From: DATFRX01 sp035630615
GTDB lineage: Bacteria > Actinomycetota > Actinomycetes > Propionibacteriales > Nocardioidaceae
Reading direction: 5' to 3'
Length of the DNA stretch: 31,571 nt
Assembly (NCBI GenBank): GCA_035630615.1
Contig: DASQKI010000033.1
Span: forward strand, 1-31,571
Every line of letters begins with the position of its first letter. Within the stretch, counting starts at the first letter, position 1. Positions 17,155 through 23,736 of this stretch are shown here, piece after piece. A program made the translations under genes and the position numbers. The notes under the pieces were generated by a model. It did no database searches. It saw nothing but the letters and a program-made list of their open reading frames with translations, and was not told the DNA's origin.

Positions 17155-18345
17155 ATGATGGCTCGGTCAGCAAAGACGCCAGTCGTGATCGTCGGCGCCG
17201 GGCCGGCGGGGCTGCTGCTGTCGCAGTTGCTGGCCCTGGACGGTGTCGAGTCGGTGCTCTTGGAGGCGCGCAGCGGGGACTACGTCCTGGGACGGATCCG
17301 CGCCGGTGTGCTCGAGTCGTCGACGGTCGAGTTGTTGGACGCCGCCGGAGTCGGGGATCGGCTGCGTCGCGAGGGCATGGAGCATCGCGGCATCTACCTG
17401 CAGTGGCCGGAGGAGCGGCATCATCTCGACTTCGTCGACCTGGTCGGGCGGCCGGTGTGGATCTACGGCCAGACCGAGGTCACCAAGGACCTGATGCAGG
17501 TTCGCGAGGCGGCCGGGCAGGAGTGCTACTACGGGGTCTCGGACGTCACCCTGCACGACCTCGACGGCGACCGCCCGACGGTCCGGTTCGTCGACGCCGA
17601 CGGTGTCGAGCGCGAGATCACGGCCCGAGCGATCGCCGGCTGCGACGGTTTCCACGGTGTTTCGCGACCGTCGATCCCGGGCCGGAAGCAGCGCGCGTGG
17701 GAGCACACGTACCCGTACGCCTGGCTCGGCGTGCTCGCCGATGTCGCGCCGTCGACCGACGAACTGATCTATGCCTGGCACCCCGACGGGTTCGCCCTGC
17801 ACTCCATGCGGTCGACGACGGTGAGCCGGCTGTATTTACAGGTCGAACCCGGCGACGACATCGCGAACTGGTCCGACGATCGGATCTGGACGGCGCTCGC
17901 CGCCCGGCTCGGCGACGGTCAAGACGGTTGGCGCCTCATGTCCGGGCCGGTGATCGAGAAGAGCATCCTGCCGATGCGCACCTTCGTCGCGACGCCGATG
18001 CGACACGGACGCCTGTTCCTCGCTGGCGATGCGGCTCACATCGTGCCGCCGACGGGTGCGAAGGGGCTCAACCTGGCGGCTTCCGACGTCGCCTTGCTGG
18101 CCCGAGCTCTGGTGGCCTGGCTGCACGACGGCCGGACCGAGCTGGCCGACGCCTACTCCGACACGGCGCTGCGCCGGGTCTGGCGGTGCACCCACTTCTC
18201 CTGGTGGATGACGACCATGCTGCATCGGCACGGCGACGACTTCGACGCTCAACTGCAGCGGGCCCAGCTGGAGTGGGTCGCCCGCTCCGAGGCGGCGGCC
18301 GCCGGCCTCGCCGAAAACTACGCCGGGCTACCGATCGGCTACTGA
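17155..18345 (+). CDS. pobA: 4-hydroxybenzoate 3-monooxygenase
   Basis: A 396-aa FAD-dependent hydroxylase converting 4-hydroxybenzoate plus NAD(P)H and O2 to protocatechuate. The FAD site GAGPAG is at 14-19, CDGFHGVSR is the DG motif, and GRLFLAGDAAHIVPPTGAKG is the second FAD motif. Active-site residues match Pseudomonas PobA: the Tyr201 equivalent in LIYAWHPDGF, the Ser212/Arg214 equivalents in FALHSMRS and the Tyr385 equivalent in ENYAGLP. Full length. A tandem ATG lies at 17155, with GAAGG overlapping the stop of the dehydrogenase. No ring-cleavage (pca) genes are in the window, so protocatechuate must be used elsewhere. Confidence 0.95.
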   Translation: MMARSAKTPVVIVGAGPAGLLLSQLLALDGVESVLLEARSGDYVLGRIRAGVLESSTVELLDAAGVGDRLRREGMEHRGIYLQWPEERHHLDFVDLVGRPVWIYGQTEVTKDLMQVREAAGQECYYGVSDVTLHDLDGDRPTVRFVDADGVEREITARAIAGCDGFHGVSRPSIPGRKQRAWEHTYPYAWLGVLADVAPSTDELIYAWHPDGFALHSMRSTTVSRLYLQVEPGDDIANWSDDRIWTALAARLGDGQDGWRLMSGPVIEKSILPMRTFVATPMRHGRLFLAGDAAHIVPPTGAKGLNLAASDVALLARALVAWLHDGRTELADAYSDTALRRVWRCTHFSWWMTTMLHRHGDDFDAQLQRAQLEWVARSEAAAAGLAENYAGLPIGY

Positions 18346-18374
18346 TCGCCCGTGACGTTGACCGACAGGATGCT

Positions 18375-18498
18375 TTACAAGGGCAGCCCGGAGTACTGGA
18401 TGTCGGCCGCGTAGTCCTTCGCGGTGCCGAGGTACTTGTCCTCACCCTTGGTCGTCTCGGTCCACTGGCTGGAGCCGAGAACGACGAGATCCTCGAGC
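18375..18498 (-). pseudogene. Internal fragment of a LivK/HAAT-type substrate-binding protein
   Basis: About 40 codons on the minus strand read VVLGSSQWTETTKGEDKYLG and then TAKDYAADIQYSGLPL, followed by TAA at 18375-18377. This matches the late-middle segment of branched-chain/aromatic (HAAT) periplasmic binding proteins, where a WT...YFG-x-A-x-x-Y stretch is typical. The N-terminal 250 or so residues and the C-terminal end are both missing. At about 18498 it abuts a livF fragment on the opposite strand. Confidence 0.6.
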
Positions 18499-18502
18499 GG
18501 TG

Positions 18503-18679
18503 CCGCAGATCGCCGCTTCGGGCACGTCGGTGCTGCTGGTGGAGCAGGATGTCCATGCCGCGCTGCGGGTCGCCGACCGAGGCTACGTCCTCGAGTCCGG
18601 TCAGGTCGCGTTGTCCGGTCGAGCCGACGAGCTGCTGGCCGATCGGCGGGTCCGAGAGAGCTACCTGGGGCTGGCCTGA
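18503..18679 (+). pseudogene. C-terminal fragment of a LivF-type ABC ATPase
   Basis: The frame reads QIAASGTSVLLVEQDVHAAL and RVADRGYVLESGQVALSG, ending RESYLGLA and a TGA stop at 18677-18679. This is unmistakably the last 57 or so residues of the branched-chain-amino-acid-type ATPase LivF, including its H-loop region. Walker A, signature and Walker B are gone. It has no start codon of its own with a ribosome site. Confidence 0.8.
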
Positions 18680-18700
18680 GCGCTGGCTCGCACTCCGGTC

Positions 18701-18720
18701 GGCTCGGCGTACGCTGAGCC
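18701..18720 (+). promoter_or_regulatory. 20-bp near-perfect palindrome over the tmk-fusion promoter
   Basis: The block GGCTCGGCGT / ACGCTGAGCC is symmetric at 9 of 10 pairs. It contains the -10 hexamer TACGCT (18710-18715), which lies 6 nt before GTG 18722, so the gene looks leaderless. A dimeric repressor could sit here; chance symmetry in GC-rich DNA is possible. Confidence 0.45.
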
Positions 18721-18721
18721 G

Positions 18722-20746
18722 GTGCCGGAACCGACGCCTTTGCCGCCGCCGGATGGTGACATCCGGGCGGTGCTCGCGGTGCGTCCGTTTCGGCGGCTGT
18801 GGGTCTGCCTGAGCCTGGCGTCGCTTGCCGACTGGATCGGCCTGCTGGCCGTCACCGCCTACGCCAACGATCTCGCCGGAGCGAGTTACGGCGAGCGCAA
18901 CGCCGCGATCGCGGGGGTGCTCTTCGTACGCCTGTTGCCGGCGCTGTTGATCGGCCCGCTCGGTGGGTATGTCGCCGACCGGCTGGACCGACGGCTCACG
19001 CTCGTCATCGGCCTGGTCGTGCGGGCGGCGCTCTTCGTCTCGATCCCGCTCGTCGGCACCCTGGCGTGGCTGCTCGCGGCCACGCTGCTCATCGAGGCGG
19101 TCAACGTCATCTGGCTGCCGACCAAGGACGCGGTGATCCCCGACCTCGTACCGTCGCACCGACTTGCCGACGCCAATCGGCTCAACCTCGCGACCACCTA
19201 CGGCTCGGCGCTACCGGCGGCCGCTGTCTTCGCCGCGCTGTCCACGCTCGGCGAGGCGATCGACGCGACCGCGGGGTGGTTCGACGGCGATCCGGTGGCG
19301 TTGCCGATGTACGTCAACGCCGCTCTCGTGGCGGCCGCGGCGCTGGTCGCTCGTACGCTGCACGACCTCCCGCTCCAGGCCGGTCGGATCTCCCCCGAGG
19401 AGGCCAACGTCTGGCGGGCGATCGCCGACGGCTGGCGCTACGTCGCCCAGACGCCGATCGTGCGCGGGCTGGTCGTGGGCATCGTGGGCGCCTTCGCCGC
19501 CGGGGGCATCGTGATCGCGCTGGCACGGGTGTACGTCGGCGACCTCGGCGCCGACGACCCCGGATACGGCGTGCTCTTCGCCGCCGTGTTCCTCGGCCTC
19601 GGCGCCGGCATGTGGAGGGGGCCGCGGCTGTTTCCGACTGTGCCGCGACGGCGCCTGTTCGGTCTGGCGATCGTCGCCGCCGGGCTCACGCTCGGCCTCG
19701 TGTCGTTCATCGGCGACCTGGTCCTGGCCGCCGTGCTGGCCGCGTTGCTCGGCGCTTGCGGAGGAGTCGCCTGGATCACCGGATACACGCTGCTCGGTCT
19801 CGAGGTCCGACCGGCACTACGGGGTCGCACGTTCGCCTTCGTGCAGTCGGCGACCCGCCTGACGCTCGCGGTCGTGCTCGTCGTGGCGCCGGCGGTCGCC
19901 GCCGTGATCGGCGCGCACCGGTTCCAGCTCACCGATGACGTAGGCCTCACCTACAGTGGGGCACAGTTCACCTTCGCCATCGGCGCCGTCGTCGCGATCG
20001 CGGTGGGGGTGACGGCCTATCTGCAGATGGATGACCGGTCGGGAGAGTCGTTGCGCGAACAGTTGCGGGGCACCGCCGGTCCGGTCGGCAGTCCGTGGTT
20101 CAGCGAGTCGGGTGTGTTCGTCGCCTTCGAGGGCGGCGAGGGCTCCGGCAAGTCGACCCAGGCCGAGCGGCTTGCCGAGACGTTGCGCGACGAGGGATAC
20201 GACGTGGTGCTGACCCACGAGCCGGGCGACACCAACGTCGGCGCCACGTTGCGCACCATCGTGCTGAGCCCCGAGACCGGCGCGCTCTCACCGCGTACGG
20301 AGGCGCTGATCTATGCCGCCGACAAGGCCGAGCACGTCGATACCGTCGTCATACCGGCCTTGGAGCGCGGTGCGATCGTCATCACCGACCGCTACGTCGA
20401 CTCGGCGCTGGCCTACCAAGGCGCCGGCCGGTCGCTGACCCAGGCCGAGCTCGAGCGCGTGACCCGCTGGGCGACGCACAACCTACGCCCCAACCTCACC
20501 GTGCTGCTCGACATCGACCCGGCCGACGGACATCGCCGGTTCGACAGCCGCGACCGAGTCGAGTCGGAGCCGTTGGCGTTTCACCAGCGGGTGCGCGCCT
20601 CGTTCCTCGAGCTGGCCGCCGCCGACCCGGATCACTACGTCATCGTCGACGGCGCCGACGAGCTCGACGCGATCGCGGAGTCGATCCGGGCCCGGATCGA
20701 GCCGTTGGTCGACGGCATCCGGCGTACGCAGGGAGACGCCTCATGA
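18722..20746 (+). CDS. tmk: MFS membrane domain fused to thymidylate kinase
   Basis: A 674-aa bifunctional protein. Residues 20-430 form an MFS-like membrane domain with about 10-12 segments (FRRLWVCLSLASLADWIGLL; GGYVADRLDRRLTLVIGLVV). Residues 464-674 are a complete dTMP kinase: P-loop GGEGSGKS (471-478), the DRYVDSALAYQGAGR substrate/lid region and LDIDPADG. It phosphorylates dTMP to dTDP. The kinase has no separate start or ribosome site, so the fusion is real in this sequence. From memory, Streptomyces carries a similar long integral-membrane Tmk near topA. What the membrane part transports, if anything, is unknown. It overlaps holB by 4 nt (ATGA). Confidence 0.93.
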   Translation: MPEPTPLPPPDGDIRAVLAVRPFRRLWVCLSLASLADWIGLLAVTAYANDLAGASYGERNAAIAGVLFVRLLPALLIGPLGGYVADRLDRRLTLVIGLVVRAALFVSIPLVGTLAWLLAATLLIEAVNVIWLPTKDAVIPDLVPSHRLADANRLNLATTYGSALPAAAVFAALSTLGEAIDATAGWFDGDPVALPMYVNAALVAAAALVARTLHDLPLQAGRISPEEANVWRAIADGWRYVAQTPIVRGLVVGIVGAFAAGGIVIALARVYVGDLGADDPGYGVLFAAVFLGLGAGMWRGPRLFPTVPRRRLFGLAIVAAGLTLGLVSFIGDLVLAAVLAALLGACGGVAWITGYTLLGLEVRPALRGRTFAFVQSATRLTLAVVLVVAPAVAAVIGAHRFQLTDDVGLTYSGAQFTFAIGAVVAIAVGVTAYLQMDDRSGESLREQLRGTAGPVGSPWFSESGVFVAFEGGEGSGKSTQAERLAETLRDEGYDVVLTHEPGDTNVGATLRTIVLSPETGALSPRTEALIYAADKAEHVDTVVIPALERGAIVITDRYVDSALAYQGAGRSLTQAELERVTRWATHNLRPNLTVLLDIDPADGHRRFDSRDRVESEPLAFHQRVRASFLELAAADPDHYVIVDGADELDAIAESIRARIEPLVDGIRRTQGDAS

Positions 20747-21972
20747 CCGCGGAGTTGTCAGACACATATGGAGCCGGGGATCCACATGTGCCTGACAAGT
20801 CTGATGGTGCGTCGGTCTGGGACGACCTGATCGGTCAGGAGCCGTTGGTCGAGCTGTTGCGGCAAGCCGTCGCCGCGGCCCAGGACCGACACGACGGCGG
20901 CAGTGGCACCGGCATGACCCACGCCTGGCTGTTCACCGGACCACCGGGGTCGGGGCGATCCAACGCGGCTCGGGCGTTCGCGGCCGCGTTGCAGTGCGAT
21001 CGGGGCGGGTGCGGAGCCTGCAACGCCTGCCGGACCGCGCTGTCCGGAGCCCATCCCGACGTGGCTCTGGTCGCGACCGAGGGCCTGTCGATCGGTGTCG
21101 ACCAGGTGCGTGCCCTCGTCCGTGACGCCGCGCTCGCGCCCGGATCGGGCCGATGGCAGGTCATCGTCGTCGAAGATGCCGATCGACTCACCGAGGAAGC
21201 CGCCGACGCGCTGCTCAAGAGCCTGGAGGAGCCGGCGACGCGGACCGTATGGATGCTGTGCGCGCCGACCCCCGAAGACGTGCTCGCGACGGTCCGGTCG
21301 CGCTGTCGCCACGTCGTGTTGCGGACGCCGCCGACCGACGACGTCGCACGGCTCCTCATCGAGTCCGAAGGCGTCCCCGAGGAGCTCGCCTGGTCGGCCG
21401 CCCGAGCCGGTCAGGGCCACGTCGGACGGTCTCGTCGGCTCGCCATCGACGAAGACGCTCGGGCCCGCCGGCGCGAGATCATCGGGCTGCCGTCGTCCCT
21501 GATCGACCTCGGCTCGTGCCTCGACGCGGCCGCCGGACTGCACACGACGGCGGAGGCCGAGGGCGCCGCCGTCGCCAGCCGGGTCGACGATCGGGAGCGG
21601 GCCGGGCTCGAGTCGGTCTACGGCGTCGCCGAAGGATCCAGCGGTCGTCGCGTCCGCGGCTACACCGGTGCCCTGTCGACGCTCAAGAAGGATCAGGAGC
21701 GCCGCAAGAAACGGGTCGTGCGCGACAGTATCGACGGCGCTCTGCTCGACCTGCTGTCGTTCTACCGCGATGTCCTGGTGATTCAGCTCGACACGGGCAG
21801 CGGACTCGTCAACGAGGACGTCCGAGCCGACGTCGTCGGACTGGCGCGCAAGGGGACTCCGGAGCAGACCCTCGGCCGGATCGAGGCGATCCTGGCCTGT
21901 CGGGAGGCGCTCGAGGCCAACGCGGCCCCGCTGCTTGCGCTCGAAGCCCTGATGATCCAGCTCCGGGTCTGA
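20743..21972 (+). CDS. holB: DNA polymerase III subunit delta'
   Basis: A 409-aa clamp-loader subunit. The P-loop-like GPPGSGRSNAAR has Arg in place of Lys, as in actinobacterial delta' proteins. A four-Cys zinc module CDRGGCGACNAC follows, then the DEAD-box-like VVEDADRLTEEAADALLKSL and sensor motif VRSRCRHV. A positively charged stretch (LKKDQERRKKR) precedes the C-terminal collar domain. ATG 20743 overlaps the tmk stop, so translation is coupled. The family N-terminus normally begins at about VWDDLIGQEP. The preceding 24 codons are contributed mostly by a palindrome (20752-20801); GTG 20788 inside it is an alternative start. Confidence 0.93.
   Translation: MTAELSDTYGAGDPHVPDKSDGASVWDDLIGQEPLVELLRQAVAAAQDRHDGGSGTGMTHAWLFTGPPGSGRSNAARAFAAALQCDRGGCGACNACRTALSGAHPDVALVATEGLSIGVDQVRALVRDAALAPGSGRWQVIVVEDADRLTEEAADALLKSLEEPATRTVWMLCAPTPEDVLATVRSRCRHVVLRTPPTDDVARLLIESEGVPEELAWSAARAGQGHVGRSRRLAIDEDARARRREIIGLPSSLIDLGSCLDAAAGLHTTAEAEGAAVASRVDDRERAGLESVYGVAEGSSGRRVRGYTGALSTLKKDQERRKKRVVRDSIDGALLDLLSFYRDVLVIQLDTGSGLVNEDVRADVVGLARKGTPEQTLGRIEAILACREALEANAAPLLALEALMIQLRV
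20752..20801. repeat. Imperfect palindrome read in frame at the start of holB
   Basis: The arms 20755-20771 and 20782-20798 match at 15 of 17 positions around a 10-nt loop (outer ends TTGTCAG and CTGACAA). One further pair mismatches and two more beyond it pair. The translation is LSDTYGAGDPHVPDKSD, absent from the conserved delta' start. It is unrelated in sequence to the repeat at 14381-14467. Confidence 0.75.
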
Positions 21973-22012
21973 CGACCGCGGTTGATCGGCCCGCCAGCCG
22001 ACCGTCGCTTGT

Positions 22013-22033
22013 AATCATGTAATCGTCATGATT
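22013..22033 (+). promoter_or_regulatory. AATCATG/CATGATT palindrome before the globin gene
   Basis: AATCATG, 7 nt, CATGATT is a perfect inverted repeat. A direct repeat, TGTAATC, is superimposed and TAATCA or TAATCG can serve as -10. It is strikingly AT-rich in this DNA and ends 10 nt before GTG 22044, which makes it a likely repressor operator overlapping the promoter. Confidence 0.55.
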
Positions 22034-22043
22034 CGCTGGCTCT

Positions 22044-22823
22044 GTGTCCGACGCCAGCGCCACCCCGTCCCCGTACGAATGGGCAGGCGGCTTGCCGGCG
22101 TTCACCCGGATGACACGGCTGTTCTACAGCAAGTACGTGCCGGCCGACCCGCTGCTCGCGCCGTTGTTCGCCGACATGGCCCCGGACCACCCCGACCGGG
22201 TCGCCCGGTGGCTCGCCGAGGTGTTCGGCGGCCCGAAGGACTACAGCGAGCAGCACGGCGGCTATCCGCGGATGGTGTCGCAGCATGTCGGTCGGCGTCT
22301 GACCGAGGAGCAGCGGTCCCGCTGGGCGGCCTTGCTGTACGAGTCGGCGGAGGAGGCCGGGCTCCCCAACGATCCGGAGTTTCAGTCGCTGTTCCATGCG
22401 TACATCGAGTGGGGATCACGGCTCGCGGTGGAGAACTCCCGAGCCGACGCGCGTCCACCCGCTAACATGCCGATGCCCCATTGGGACTGGAACACCACCG
22501 CCGGGCCGCCTGGCCGTTTCGTACCGGCTGGAGGGCGGATCCCGGCCGTGGCGACCGCCGAGGAGGACGACCCCATGTCCGATGCGCTGCCTGGCCCGGA
22601 CGAGCCGGTGAGCTTCGAAGCCCACATCAAGCCCCTGTTTCGCGAGCGCGACCGCAAGTCGATGATGTTCGCGTTCGACCTCTGGGACTATGGCGACGTA
22701 CGCGAGCACGCCGCCGACATCGTTGCCCGGATCGAGGACGGGTCGATGCCGTGCGACGAGCCGTGGTCGGAGGAGCAGACGGCGCTGATCGACCGTTGGG
22801 TCAACGCCGGCATGCTCGAGTAG
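22044..22823 (+). CDS. Group II truncated haemoglobin with C-terminal extra domain
   Basis: A 259-aa protein. Residues 10-135 form a group II truncated globin: TRLFYSKYVPADPLLAPLF (helix B/E region with B10 Tyr), YPRMVSQHVGRRLT (proximal-His region) and RSRWAALLYESA (G8 Trp). Such globins bind O2 or NO. Residues 136-190 are a Pro-rich linker. Residues 190-259 (SFEAHIKPLFRERDRKSMMF, then AFDLWDYGDVREHA and ERWVNAGM-like IDRWVNAGM) are a small helical domain with an SFE...IKPLFR start like those of haem-less c-type-like modules. It has no CxxCH, so no covalent haem is indicated. GTG 22044 follows an operator-like palindrome. Confidence 0.85.
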   Translation: MSDASATPSPYEWAGGLPAFTRMTRLFYSKYVPADPLLAPLFADMAPDHPDRVARWLAEVFGGPKDYSEQHGGYPRMVSQHVGRRLTEEQRSRWAALLYESAEEAGLPNDPEFQSLFHAYIEWGSRLAVENSRADARPPANMPMPHWDWNTTAGPPGRFVPAGGRIPAVATAEEDDPMSDALPGPDEPVSFEAHIKPLFRERDRKSMMFAFDLWDYGDVREHAADIVARIEDGSMPCDEPWSEEQTALIDRWVNAGMLE

Positions 22824-22856
22824 CCCCACGCCCCTTTCGCCCTGGGGTGGACCGCC

Positions 22857-22862
22857 TAAGGT
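22857..22862 (+). promoter_or_regulatory. -10 element TAAGGT, leaderless ricT-like gene
   Basis: TAAGGT is followed by 7 nt and GTG 22870, which decides between the clustered GTG/ATG starts at 22861, 22870, 22876 and 22882. Confidence 0.45.
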
Positions 22863-22869
22863 GGGCGAT

Positions 22870-23736
22870 GTGGGCATGGTCATGGCGGTGTCGTTCACCC
22901 GGTATGGCCGGCTGCACTACCTCGACCCGGGTGACCTGACTCCGCAGATCGGCGACAAGGTCCTGGTGCCGACCGACGACGGCCCGGAGGTCGCCGAGTG
23001 CGTCTGGCCGCCGCAATGGGTCAGCGAGGACGTCGACGAGCTGCCGATGTGCGAGGGTCTCGCGAGCGCCGACGACCTGGCCCGCGACGACGCCAACCGG
23101 ACGCTTCGAGCCGAGGCGAAGCTGGCCGCCAAGCGCCTGATCCGCGAGCACGCGCTCCCGATGAGAGTCGTGGGCGTCGACTACACCGAGCGCCGGGCCG
23201 ACATCGACCGGCTGGTCACGATCTACTTCAGCGCGCCGGAGCGGGTCGACTTCCGTGCCCTCGTCCGCGATCTCGCCTCGACACTGAAGGCCCGGATCGA
23301 CCTGCGGCAGCTCGGCGACCGAGAACAGGCCCGGGTCCAGGGCGGCATCGGTCCGTGCGGCCGCGAGCTGTGCTGCGCGACATTTCTCCGCGACTTCGAG
23401 CCGGTAACGGTCCGGATGGCCAAGGAGCAGGACCTCCCGGTCAACCCGCTACGGATCTCCGGTGCCTGCGGCCGGTTGATGTGTTGTCTCAAGTACGAGC
23501 ACCCGCTCTACACCGAGTTCGCCCGTACCGCACCGGCCGTCGGTGAGCAGGTCGACTCGCCCGACGGACCCGGCACCGTCGTGGGTCACAATGTCCCCTC
23601 AGACAGCGTCGTGGTTCGGCTGTCGGCATCGGGGCGCACCTGCCAGTGCACGCGGGCGTCGGTGTGCGGGCCGCGCCAGGCCTACGAGCAACACCACGAT
23701 TCACCCGATCGCGACGAGCAGGAGAGCACATCGTGA
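22870..23736 (+). CDS. ricT: PSP1/RicT-family protein
   Basis: A 288-aa protein of the PSP1 C-terminal family (RicT/YaaT). The conserved start MAVSFTRYGRLHYLDPG is followed by GDKVLVPTDDGPEVAECVW and a mixed alpha/beta core. Two cysteine clusters come next: GPCGRELCC and GACGRLMCCLKYE (C-x4-CC each). In Bacillus RicT works with RicA and RicF, binds Fe-S clusters and affects RNase Y function. No ricA or ricF is seen here and the actinobacterial role is unclear. It follows holB and the globin in the conserved replication-gene neighbourhood. The stop overlaps the next gene's GTG by 4 nt. The start is uncertain within 12 nt. Confidence 0.88.
   Translation: MGMVMAVSFTRYGRLHYLDPGDLTPQIGDKVLVPTDDGPEVAECVWPPQWVSEDVDELPMCEGLASADDLARDDANRTLRAEAKLAAKRLIREHALPMRVVGVDYTERRADIDRLVTIYFSAPERVDFRALVRDLASTLKARIDLRQLGDREQARVQGGIGPCGRELCCATFLRDFEPVTVRMAKEQDLPVNPLRISGACGRLMCCLKYEHPLYTEFARTAPAVGEQVDSPDGPGTVVGHNVPSDSVVVRLSASGRTCQCTRASVCGPRQAYEQHHDSPDRDEQESTS

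Noticed and set aside
20765..20783. CATATG and GGATCC close together, like a cloning linker
   Set aside because: They fall inside a natural palindrome within continuous holB coding sequence; no vector sequence flanks them.
22824..22869. CCCCA/TGGGG complement after the globin gene as a terminator
   Set aside because: Only 5 bp with a long loop and no T tract; too weak to call.
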